Origin: Spongiibacter thalassae
GTDB lineage: Bacteria > Pseudomonadota > Gammaproteobacteria > Pseudomonadales > Spongiibacteraceae
Length of the DNA stretch: 64,000 bases
Assembly (NCBI RefSeq): GCF_012272835.1
Contig: NZ_JAAWWK010000002.1
Span: 248,001 to 312,000 of the forward strand
Direction: 5' to 3'
In this document: in pieces, positions 39,256 to 46,978 of the stretch
How the letters are laid out: every line of letters begins with the position of its first letter
Numbering within the stretch: the stretch's first letter is position 1
Translations under genes and position numbers: made by a program
The notes under the pieces: generated by a model
What the model was told of the DNA's origin: nothing
The model's input: only the letters and a program-made list of their open reading frames with translations
Database searches by the model: none

Positions 39256-40328
39256 TGGCGAATATGCTCCGGGTTGCTGTCGGCAAGTAAGGCGAAGGGC
39301 CCCTGTTTCATACTCAGTGCAGTGCACCAGGCGCGATCGATATCGCTGGAACTGGCAACGCCGTGGCTTTCAATGGCGATGGCCGCATCCACCAGGGCGC
39401 TAACCAGTGGCGTAACCACGTGTGGGTTGGCATGGTTGACAAAACCCGTAGCGAGAAAGGAAGCGTCGGGGTAGTCGTAGAAGCCCGCACCGGTCTTGCG
39501 GCCCAGACGCCCATCGTCCAGGTAGCGCTGCAGGAAGGCGCTGATATCGGGCTGCCTGGCGGCCCTTACGGGGTCTTCCCGCGGTTCCCGCCAACTGTCG
39601 GCGACGACATCAAGGCCGAACAGGTCCATAAGTGCAAAGGGGCCGAGGGGAACGGAAAACCGTGCCATCCATGCACTATCAATGTCTTCCACACTGGCCC
39701 GCCCGTTAATCACTTCCCACTTGGCCGCCTGGAGTACCGGGCCGAGGAGGGCATTGAACACGTAGCCAGGGTATTCCTTTTTCAATACCAGGGGCTCCGC
39801 AGCCAGGCTGTGCACATAGCGTTCCAGCAGGTCTACATTTGCCTTGGTACAGCGCGGTCCGGCGACAATATCGAACAATAGCGCGCCGAAGTGCGAGTGC
39901 AGGGCTGCGAAGCGCTCGCCGTAAACGAGGGCGCTGTCCATGTCAGATACCAGCAGGGCCGAGGTGTTGGAGGTCAGCAGTGTGTCGGCAGAACAGAGGG
40001 CATCCAGCTCGGTGAATAGCGTCCGTTTCAGTGCCATGCGTTCGGGAATGGACTCACTCACCAGGCCGACACCACGCACCGCCTTGGCCAGGTTGCTCTC
40101 AACGGTGACTCTATCATAGGCAGCACTCAGGTCGTCTGCACCGCAGTAGCCGATCTCAACCAGATGCGCGCCGATAGCCTGTTGCACCAGGGGAACGGCT
40201 TCCAGAACGCCGTGTTGCAGGTCGTGTACGACTACCTCGTAGCCGGACAGTGCAGCCAGCAGTGAATTGAAACAGCCCATTGTGCCACCGCCGACAAAGG
40301 CGACTCGGTTGAACTCTGCCACGGTCAT
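39252..40328 (-). CDS. 3-hydroxyacyl-CoA dehydrogenase family protein
   Basis: A 358-residue NAD-dependent enzyme with FVGGGTMGCFNSLLAALSGYEVVVHD at the N-terminus (a variant of GxGxxG), LLTSNTSALLVSDM, HSHFGALLFDIVAGPRC, and a C-terminal helical domain with GRKTGAGFYDYPD. In the usual enzyme the catalytic His is in an HFFNP-type motif; here it is HFGAL, so the active site is altered or adapted. Overlaps both neighbours by 4 bases, forming a tight unit with the transporter and decarboxylase genes. Confidence 0.85.
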   Translation of the reverse strand: MTVAEFNRVAFVGGGTMGCFNSLLAALSGYEVVVHDLQHGVLEAVPLVQQAIGAHLVEIGYCGADDLSAAYDRVTVESNLAKAVRGVGLVSESIPERMALKRTLFTELDALCSADTLLTSNTSALLVSDMDSALVYGERFAALHSHFGALLFDIVAGPRCTKANVDLLERYVHSLAAEPLVLKKEYPGYVFNALLGPVLQAAKWEVINGRASVEDIDSAWMARFSVPLGPFALMDLFGLDVVADSWREPREDPVRAARQPDISAFLQRYLDDGRLGRKTGAGFYDYPDASFLATGFVNHANPHVVTPLVSALVDAAIAIESHGVASSSDIDRAWCTALSMKQGPFALLADSNPEHIRQ

Positions 40329-41149
40329 TTCAGCGCTCGCGTTGGTCGCTCCGGCAGTACCAGGTTGGTGCTGCCCCGGGCGACAATGGCGGGCCGATAG
40401 GCTACAACAGGTAGGCCAGCCAGCGCGTTGACAATATGGAACTGGGTGGGGTTTTGTTCCCAGGTAAGGCTTGCCCAGTTGACGCTACCGCTGCCGACCT
40501 GCGCCTCGTGGATAGTGGTCGCAGAGGGGAAGGTAGTGATTTCATGGCGGGGTTGGCCATAGCCGCCAACCGCGGGCAGATAGCGCCAGCCAATGGGGTT
40601 GTCGCGGCCGGCCTTTTCCGCCGCGCTGGCGGCAATTTCTTCCGCTGTTGGCGCGCGAAGTTCGTCGATACTCATCGCCACAATGGGGCTGCCGAAGTGC
40701 TGGGCCGAACAGTCCCAACGGCCACTGGATATGCGGTGCTCGGGAATGTCTGCGTAGATCTTGGGTATACCCTGCAGCTCCCGGCCACTGAGGATCGCGT
40801 CGGTGAGGTTTTCCCACATTACCAGGGTATAGTCGCCTTCCAACTGCTCGGTTTCACCGGCGTAGCGCACGGCGGCACTAACGCCAATCAGGTTGTAGCC
40901 GCGACCGGCCAGCCAGTCAACCTGCTTATTACAGGCGTAGGTCACGGTTACCAAAGGCGTTTCCGCCACCTCCAGGGGCTCGGGCAAATACTGCTGAAGT
41001 GCCTCGCGCTCGGTTTCGTAGGACACGATCATCATGGTCACGTCGTGGTACCAGCCTGAGGTGCCGGGGCCAATGTAGCGTGGGCCGAAGTGCGCCGGCA
41101 TTTGATAGCTGGCATTGGGGTTAGGTTTGAACATGTTTTCCAGCCTCAC
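40325..41149 (-). CDS. acetoacetate decarboxylase family protein
   Basis: A 274-residue protein with the ADC motif GRELQGIPKIYAD, whose lysine (Lys130) sits where the Schiff-base Lys of acetoacetate decarboxylase lies. Many family members decarboxylate or rearrange other keto acids, so the substrate is open. GTG at 41149 overlaps the TonB receptor stop; ATG at 41134 is an alternative giving MFKPNPNASY. Located between the receptor and the dehydrogenase. Confidence 0.85.
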   Translation of the reverse strand: MRLENMFKPNPNASYQMPAHFGPRYIGPGTSGWYHDVTMMIVSYETEREALQQYLPEPLEVAETPLVTVTYACNKQVDWLAGRGYNLIGVSAAVRYAGETEQLEGDYTLVMWENLTDAILSGRELQGIPKIYADIPEHRISSGRWDCSAQHFGSPIVAMSIDELRAPTAEEIAASAAEKAGRDNPIGWRYLPAVGGYGQPRHEITTFPSATTIHEAQVGSGSVNWASLTWEQNPTQFHIVNALAGLPVVAYRPAIVARGSTNLVLPERPTRALK

Positions 41150-43545
41150 TGCAGGGTGTAACGGAAGTCGAGATGGTAGGAGGTTTCGTCGGGAAGCGAT
41201 GCGTACACGTAGTTGCCCGAGATCAGCGGTTGATCCAGTGTCAGTACGTTTTCCCGCTCCTCGGTCAGGTTCTTGGCGTTAAGTACCAGTGACCAGCGGC
41301 CGCTTTCCTCCTTCAGACCCAGTCGAGCATTAATCTTGGTCGTCGCCTCCTGCAAGGAGAATGGGTCGTTGTCTGTGTCCGTGAAGTGCTCGCCCTGGTG
41401 GAGGGCGTCAACGCCGGCCAGCAGGTTTATGCCGCTGTTGAACAGGGGGATATCCAGCGAGGTATACAGGCTGGCGCTGACCTCCGGCGCAAAGGCGAGG
41501 GGCTCACCTGAAAGATCCTGGAACGACGGCGCAGTGGGATCACTTTGGGGACCGGTTTTTTCGTTGTAGCAGGAGGGGTCACCTGTGCCCGATTCGGTGC
41601 CGGCCTGGGGCACTGCACAAAGGTACTCATCGTAGGTTGCATCTACCAGGCCGGCGCTGCCGCCAATAGACAGATAGGGCACCGGTGGCAGCCAGAAGAA
41701 GTCGAACTCCAGCCCCTGGGTGGTGGCGTCGGCGGCATTGGTGACAAAGATCTGGGTGCCATCGAAATTACGCACCTGCAGATCCTGGTACTGGGTGTAG
41801 TAGATCGCTCCATTGAGTATCAGCGAGCCGCCAAACAGCTTGCTCTTTATACCAATTTCATAGGCGTTGGCCCGCTCTGGTTCAAAGGTGAGGTTGTCGT
41901 CGGAAAATACCGCTGCGGCGAAGCCGCCGCTTTTGAAGCCCTGGGTATAGGTTGCGAACAGGGTGATTTCCTTGGCGACTTCCCAGGTGACGGTAAATTT
42001 TGGGGTGAAGTCGTAGTCGGAGGCATCCAGAGTGACGTCGAAATTTTCCTGGCCGGTGGTAATAGGACCTGCTCCCGGTAAACCTTCACGCTGGGACAGA
42101 ATATTGCCGGTTCGCTTGTCTTCGCCGTAACGCAGGCCGAGGGTCAGGGTCAGGGCGTCGGCTACCAGCCAATCAAACTGGGTGAAATAGGCCACACTGT
42201 CGGTTTCAACCCGGGTGATGGCGTACAGGGTTTCAGCTTGCCCGTCATCCTCCACGGTCTCCACGGGAACGGGGACGGAGGGGAAGAAGCCAAAGTCGGA
42301 CTGGGGGTCATAGGCACCGCCGGCCCCCGCGATGTAGGCCGCGAACCCGGCGCCGTTGGTCTGGGATATCGACGAGCCGTGATCGGTTTGCGCGGCGAAT
42401 ACTCCGGCGACAAAATCAACCCCGTGACCAATACCGAACAGGGCCGGTAATGATCCGGCAAAGCGCAGTTCCACCTGGTCCTGCTGGTAGAAATTAGGTT
42501 CGCCGTCACGGGTGCCGAAATTGATAAAGTCGATGGGTGAAAAGTCGCCGTCAATGGCGTAGGGACCTTCGAACTCCGATGTGCCGGCGATAAACGTCAT
42601 AGCCAGGGTGTTGGCCAGCCCGACTTCACCGAAATCCTTGGTGTACTTGAGGTTGGCGGAGGTGGTATCCCGGTTGGAAAAGGTTTCGCTGTCCATCGAG
42701 GTCGTGTTATTCCAGGGGTCATCCTCGAACTCGGGGTCGCCATTTTCCTCGCTGCGGAACTGGTCCCGGGAGCGCTCGCTGGCTTTGGCGATCTGAGTGA
42801 TAAGCCCCACTTCCCGGTGCTCCGAGGCCCAGAGGTTCAACAGCAGTTCCGAACTGTCGTCGATCAGCCACTTGATCTTGACCCGGCCGCCACGGTCTAC
42901 CATGTAATTTTGCTCATCGCGGGCAGTATTGTAGAGATGGCTGTCGCGATAGCGGTAGCGCAGGGCGATGCGCATCGCGAGCTTGTCGTCGATCAGAGGG
43001 AGGGATATCGCACCCTCGGCCTTCACCTCGTCATATTTGGCAGTACCCACGTTGATATAGGCCGACCGGTCAAAGCTCGGGTCGGTGGTGGTAAAACTGA
43101 ATACCCCCGCGATAGTATTCTTGCCGAAAAGTGTCCCCTGGGGGCCGCGCAGCACCTCCACCCGTGCCATATCGAATGCCGTGTCGTTGATATAACTCGC
43201 CCGACCGTAAAAAACATCGTCAATCGACACACCAACCGACGGCTCCAGTCCCCGCCCCAGTGGCGGCGTGCCAAAGCCCCGAATGGTTAGAACCGGGGAG
43301 TGTCCCTGTGAATTGTTGAACTTAACGTTAGGGGTATACTGAACAAGCTCGCCGACATCGGAAATGGCTTTGTCGTTAAAAAACTCGCTTTCGAAGCTGG
43401 CCACGGAAATTGGCACATCCTGCAGGTTTTGCGCTTTTTTCTGGGCCGTAACGATAACTTCCTCGATAACCCGGTTTTGCCCGAATGCGGACAGGGAGAT
43501 CATCGCTAAAAGCAGGCCTGTACCGGGAAAAAAGTTTCGTAACAT
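41146..43545 (-). CDS. TonB-dependent outer-membrane receptor
   Basis: A 799-residue receptor: signal peptide (about 1-22), TonB box region EEVIVTAQKK, plug domain (about 45-150, with VLTIRGFG, VEVLRGPQGTLFGKNTIAG), and a 22-strand-type barrel ending in LDFRYTLQ. This subtype is common in marine gammaproteobacteria and sphingomonads that take up lipids, steroids or terpenoids. GCGGAG precedes the start. First gene of the minus-strand cluster receptor-ADC-dehydrogenase-transporter, divergent from the XRE-MmyB regulator. Confidence 0.93.
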   Translation of the reverse strand: MLRNFFPGTGLLLAMISLSAFGQNRVIEEVIVTAQKKAQNLQDVPISVASFESEFFNDKAISDVGELVQYTPNVKFNNSQGHSPVLTIRGFGTPPLGRGLEPSVGVSIDDVFYGRASYINDTAFDMARVEVLRGPQGTLFGKNTIAGVFSFTTTDPSFDRSAYINVGTAKYDEVKAEGAISLPLIDDKLAMRIALRYRYRDSHLYNTARDEQNYMVDRGGRVKIKWLIDDSSELLLNLWASEHREVGLITQIAKASERSRDQFRSEENGDPEFEDDPWNNTTSMDSETFSNRDTTSANLKYTKDFGEVGLANTLAMTFIAGTSEFEGPYAIDGDFSPIDFINFGTRDGEPNFYQQDQVELRFAGSLPALFGIGHGVDFVAGVFAAQTDHGSSISQTNGAGFAAYIAGAGGAYDPQSDFGFFPSVPVPVETVEDDGQAETLYAITRVETDSVAYFTQFDWLVADALTLTLGLRYGEDKRTGNILSQREGLPGAGPITTGQENFDVTLDASDYDFTPKFTVTWEVAKEITLFATYTQGFKSGGFAAAVFSDDNLTFEPERANAYEIGIKSKLFGGSLILNGAIYYTQYQDLQVRNFDGTQIFVTNAADATTQGLEFDFFWLPPVPYLSIGGSAGLVDATYDEYLCAVPQAGTESGTGDPSCYNEKTGPQSDPTAPSFQDLSGEPLAFAPEVSASLYTSLDIPLFNSGINLLAGVDALHQGEHFTDTDNDPFSLQEATTKINARLGLKEESGRWSLVLNAKNLTEERENVLTLDQPLISGNYVYASLPDETSYHLDFRYTLQ

Positions 43546-43800
43546 TGCAAATACTCCGCTTTTCCCCGCTTTAACAAGCTCTTTGGGGAATCATGTTTTT
43601 ATTGTGCGCACGGTGGGTTGCGCTATAGTCAGGTCGAGTATGCTCCTGGCTGCGAGTGGCGGCCACGACGTAGCGTGTCGGTGCGTGGATAAATCTCAGG
43701 CCTGCTTTCAATTGGCATTTATTTATACTTAGTATACAAGGTCTTACGTTGTTCAAATGCCCGTTGCACGTGGGCTTCGGTTCCTGATTGAGTACAGCGA
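43546..43800. promoter_or_regulatory. divergent regulatory region with a 13-bp palindrome
   Basis: The 255 bases between the receptor and regulator genes hold a perfect palindrome TATACTTAGTATA at 43724-43736 (6-bp arms, one central base), 64 bases ahead of the regulator start. TTGGCA lies at 43712-43717. The palindrome is a good candidate operator for the XRE protein encoded next door; this is inference from position and symmetry. Confidence 0.5.
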
Positions 43801-44634
43801 ATGAAGTTTGTAAAAGATGAATTTGCCTTTCCCCGGTTCCTCAAGTTCTGGCGGGGGGTGTTTAAAGTTAGTCAGGAGGAGCTGGCCTTTCAGCTGGGTT
43901 GCTCACCGCGACATGTGAGCCGTCTTGAGACCGGCGAATGTCGGCCGAGCGAAACCCTGATTCAGCAGGTTGCCGATACCTTGGGGCTGGGCAAGCGCGA
44001 TCATAACCATTTGCGCATAGCCGCAGGTTTTGCGCCGGATGAACCGGGGCTGGACTTCAACAGTCGCGAGATGAACTGGCTGCGCAAGGCGATGTTGCGC
44101 ACATTGCGAGCCCTCGATCCACTGCCGGCCACACTGCTCGATAGTCGCTCCAACATACTTATGGTCAATCGGGGGTTTGTCAGCCTTTTTACCCAGCAGG
44201 TGTCGGAAGAATTGCTGGCGAAGCTGGATAATAACTTCGACTTTGTCTTTGCCAACGCCGATCCCGAACATGAGGAGGGACGTGCCGACACCTTGTCGGC
44301 CATTCTTATGGCCAGTCAGCAGGCGGCCTTGTTCAGCAACAACGCCGAAGACCTGCAGCATATTGTCGAAATGGAAAAGCACCCCGCAGTGCCATCGGAC
44401 TGGAAGCAGCGAGCGGCGGGTATGGAGCCTATGGCGAGCTTTCGGGTGCAGCTAAAGGTGAATGGTCAGGAAGAAAACTTTTTTAATGTCAGCACTACCG
44501 TGGGGGCACTGGGACCTGCGGCCTTTCTGTCTGAGCCTCGATTGACCATTAATATCCTCTACCCGGAAGACGAAGACCTCGATCTGACAGCTGTGCTAAG
44601 GGAGGACGCCCGTCACCCCTTGCTGTTCTATTGA
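43801..44634 (+). CDS. XRE-family regulator with MmyB-like ligand-binding domain
   Basis: A 277-residue protein with an N-terminal helix-turn-helix (about 10-70; SQEELAFQLGCSPRHVSRLETG) and a C-terminal MmyB-like domain (about 95-265). In the family this second domain resembles a PAS fold and can bind fatty-acid-like ligands; such regulators often lie next to short-chain dehydrogenases, as here. It probably controls the divergent TonB cluster and/or the convergent SDR gene. Confidence 0.88.
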   Translation: MKFVKDEFAFPRFLKFWRGVFKVSQEELAFQLGCSPRHVSRLETGECRPSETLIQQVADTLGLGKRDHNHLRIAAGFAPDEPGLDFNSREMNWLRKAMLRTLRALDPLPATLLDSRSNILMVNRGFVSLFTQQVSEELLAKLDNNFDFVFANADPEHEEGRADTLSAILMASQQAALFSNNAEDLQHIVEMEKHPAVPSDWKQRAAGMEPMASFRVQLKVNGQEENFFNVSTTVGALGPAAFLSEPRLTINILYPEDEDLDLTAVLREDARHPLLFY

Positions 44635-44657
44635 CTTGTCGTCTCTGGCCGCTGCGC

Positions 44658-45431
44658 CTAGCCCGCATGGGCCACTGAGCCGCCGTCGAGCACCAGGGTA
44701 TGCCCGCACATCCACGCCGATGCCCGGGAGGCGAGATAGATAGCGGTACCGGCGATATCCTCTGCTTGACCTAAACGTCCACGGGGGATGTGCGTCGGCG
44801 CGGTAACGGATTCCTCATCGACAATATACGCGGTCAACTTGCTGGCGAAAAAGCCTGGTGCAATGCCGTTTATATTCACATTATCCTTGGCCAGATCGGC
44901 CGCCATATGCCGGGTAAGCTGGATCACCGCGGCCTTGCTGGCAGAGTAGGAGTAGTTCTCCAGTTTGGGATGGGTGATGCCGTTGATTGAGGCGATATTA
45001 ATGACCCGTGCAGGGTCTGCTTTGCTGCCCGCCGCCTTGAGCTGAGGTAGCAACATCTGGGTCAGGAAAAACATCGACTTCACATTCACCTGCATAATCT
45101 TGTCCCAGCCATTTTCCGGGAACTCTCCCAGCGGCGCGCCCCAACTTGCACCGGCGTTATTAATCAATACATCGATCTTCGCCTCCCGCTGTTGAAGGGC
45201 TTTGGCAAAAGCCTCGGTGCCTGCCTGTGAACCCAGGTCGGCCACCAACGGAATGCACTCCCCGTAAGCCGAAAGCTCCTCTGCGCAGGCCATCAGCTCC
45301 CCTTCCTTACGCGCGCTGATATAAACCCTGGCACCGTTCTCAAGAAAACCGCGAGCCATCATCGCGCCGAGCCCCCGGGAACCGCCGGTAATCACAACCG
45401 TCTTGTCGGCAATGGAAAACAGGTTTTTCAT
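44658..45431 (-). CDS. short-chain dehydrogenase/reductase
   Basis: A 257-residue SDR with TGGSRGLGAMMARGF, NNAGASWGAP, INIASINGI, YSYSASKAAV and a C-terminal DGGSVAHAG. ATG at 45431 gives the normal SDR start MKNLFSIADKTVV; the open frame continues 23 codons further upstream. The gene converges with the MmyB regulator, the pairing typical of that regulator family. The substrate is unknown, probably a hydroxyl or keto group of the lipid handled by the cluster. Confidence 0.88.
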   Translation of the reverse strand: MKNLFSIADKTVVITGGSRGLGAMMARGFLENGARVYISARKEGELMACAEELSAYGECIPLVADLGSQAGTEAFAKALQQREAKIDVLINNAGASWGAPLGEFPENGWDKIMQVNVKSMFFLTQMLLPQLKAAGSKADPARVINIASINGITHPKLENYSYSASKAAVIQLTRHMAADLAKDNVNINGIAPGFFASKLTAYIVDEESVTAPTHIPRGRLGQAEDIAGTAIYLASRASAWMCGHTLVLDGGSVAHAG

Positions 45432-45932
45432 AGGACTCACCATAGGCATTGTAGGTATGAAAATAAGTGTAGCGGCCAGCATCGAACGTGATTTGACCAA
45501 TGTGAGGTACAGAGTACGGTCGGATTCTTCGAATGGACAGGACGTGGCACGTCCGACGGAGGCGGGGAGTAACGTTATAGAATAACTTTAGGGGTGCCGA
45601 GACTAATATTTTCAGCCAGTTCGGCAGTGCCAGTCAGGAGTTTTTCGGTTTAGGTGTTTTTTGTTCTAAAGGCTCCTGCAATTGCTTTTTTCGAGAGAGT
45701 GCTCTTAACGCGGAAAAATTGTCGATGAATACGATCAAATCCCTATCGCGTAATAGCACTTGGCTATGGAGGAGCTTGGAGTTTGATTCATTAGTGATGG
45801 ACGGAAACTGCTACCCTGAACAAATACTCAGTGTTTGGTGTACGGTCACTAGCGCACTGAAGTGTAGAATTGGGGTGTGTGAACGGTTCTGTACTTTTTC
45901 CGTAGAGGGTCGCGAGTAGAGAGGGGGTTAGT
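45432..45932. other. intergenic region upstream of the SDR gene
   Basis: These 501 bases hold no gene I can support. A perfect 15-bp palindrome GGACGTGGCACGTCC lies at 45540-45554, about 110 bases ahead of the SDR start, and a weaker one, GTTATAGAATAAC, at 45574-45586. A 66-codon open frame at 45719-45919 lacks a ribosome site and recognisable sequence. Base composition turns AT-richer from about 45600, marking the approach to accessory DNA. Confidence 0.55.
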
Positions 45933-46718
45933 GTGGAACGCTTGAAAAAGGCGTGTATTCCTGTTTTTGTGTTTTGTGTGATTGCTTCATATCTATGTGC
46001 AATGGTGTTCAGCCCCTTGCTGAGTGCGGGCTTTGATTGGGAATACTTGCAGAGAGTATGGGATAGGTGGCAAACACTAAATGCCGCGATGATTGCCCTC
46101 TGTGCCAGTCTTGTTGCACTTTGGGCCTCGCAACGGCAGGCTTCACTGCAAAAAAAATTGATTGAAGATCAACGGGAAAGAGAGTTCGTCGCGGCGAGAG
46201 CATTTCTTTCAGCTGCGCTAGCAGAATTGCAGGACTATTTGCGAGATGTCTATATCGCTTACTCAGAGCTATATGAAGAACTCCCTGTCGATGGGAGCTT
46301 TAGCGATGATAACTCTTATGTTCCTGATGTCGCGCTTCCCGAACTACCGGTTTCCCATAGGACGGTCTTTCGAGATTGTATTACCCACGCTTCTCCTGAC
46401 ATAGCGAAATATCTTTCTCATATCCTTTCGCGGGTACAGGTGATTAACTCAAGGGTAATGGGGATTAACGAATCGATAATGTATAAATCGCGTAGCAAGA
46501 TCGTTGACGACATCTTGTCTGTCGCTGAGATAGAAGCTACGTGCAATAAATTATATTCGTTTGCGCGCGGTGATAGCCCGCTTATCCCAAGCCCTATCGG
46601 AGACGATGATTTGATAGGTATGTTACATAGAGCGACTTGTTTTTGGGAAAAACAAAAGATGCCTTCGGGGGCTATTACTGAGGCAATACGCATTCTTAGC
46701 AACAAAATTGCTGAGTAG
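45933..46718 (+). CDS. unknown two-helix membrane protein with cytoplasmic domain
   Basis: A 261-residue protein with two hydrophobic segments (about 8-30 and 48-66), a short charged coiled-coil-like stretch (QRQASLQKKLIEDQREREF, about 67-85), and a helical soluble domain. I do not recognise the family. It is AT-rich compared with the core genes. It lies just outside the left attachment site of the tRNA-Asn element, so it may be left from an earlier insertion. GTG start with GAGAGGGGG upstream. The plan (membrane anchor plus helical sensor) is seen in some phage-defence proteins, but nothing here proves that. Confidence 0.6.
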   Translation: MERLKKACIPVFVFCVIASYLCAMVFSPLLSAGFDWEYLQRVWDRWQTLNAAMIALCASLVALWASQRQASLQKKLIEDQREREFVAARAFLSAALAELQDYLRDVYIAYSELYEELPVDGSFSDDNSYVPDVALPELPVSHRTVFRDCITHASPDIAKYLSHILSRVQVINSRVMGINESIMYKSRSKIVDDILSVAEIEATCNKLYSFARGDSPLIPSPIGDDDLIGMLHRATCFWEKQKMPSGAITEAIRILSNKIAE

Positions 46719-46739
46719 TTCAGTAAATCGGAAAACAAA

Positions 46740-46769
46740 AACGGGTTACACCTTGCGATGTAACCCGTT
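46740..46769 (-). terminator. former tRNA-Asn terminator at the left attachment site
   Basis: Read on the minus strand: AACGGGTTAC, a 10-base loop, GTAACCCGTT, then TTTTGTTTT. A 10-bp perfect stem with a T-run. It follows the truncated tRNA copy and should be the original chromosomal terminator of tRNA-Asn before the element entered. It may also end transcription from 45933-46718 on the plus strand. Confidence 0.8.
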
Positions 46770-46770
46770 C

Positions 46771-46824
46771 ATTTGTATGGCTCCGCCTGCTGGGCTCGAA
46801 CCAGCGACCCAATGATTAACAGTC
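46771..46824 (-). repeat. left attachment site (attL), truncated tRNA-Asn copy
   Basis: 54 bases identical to 58164-58217, covering the tRNA-Asn 3' half from the anticodon stem to the CCA end plus seven bases beyond. The tRNA 5' half is missing here. This is the duplicated core made by site-specific integration. Confidence 0.93.
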
Positions 46825-46858
46825 TCGAAATCAGAATGTTTTGAAATGTGTATTTATG

Positions 46859-46888
46859 TTGATTTAATCAATAAAAATCAATATGTTA
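46859..46888 (+). promoter_or_regulatory. left-end AT-rich site with IHF consensus
   Basis: AATCAATATGTTA at 46876-46888 matches the IHF consensus WATCAANNNNTTR exactly. It overlaps a pair of AATCAATA repeats spaced 10 bases apart (46866 and 46876) and adjoins the palindrome TTGATTTAATCAA (46859-46871). It lies between the att core and the arm repeats, where IHF sites occur in lambda-type att regions. Sequence match only. Confidence 0.55.
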
Positions 46889-46948
46889 AAAGCTATTCTC
46901 GGTGGCCAAGTATTGACTTAAATTCATTAGGATTGATGTTTTTTCGCC

Positions 46949-46978
46949 AAATGTGCTTACACCCTTGCTTACACCTTT
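46949..46978 (+). repeat. left arm-type repeat of the integrase
   Basis: 30 bases identical to 58088-58117, containing TGCTTACACC twice with two bases between. It lies 125 bases inside attL and overlaps the first codons of the integrase. Paired copies inside both ends, each a tandem of a short unit, are typical of arm-type sites for tyrosine recombinases. Confidence 0.75.

Noticed and set aside
45719-45919. 66-codon open frame upstream of the membrane protein gene
   Set aside because: No ribosome site and no recognisable sequence; composition like noncoding DNA.
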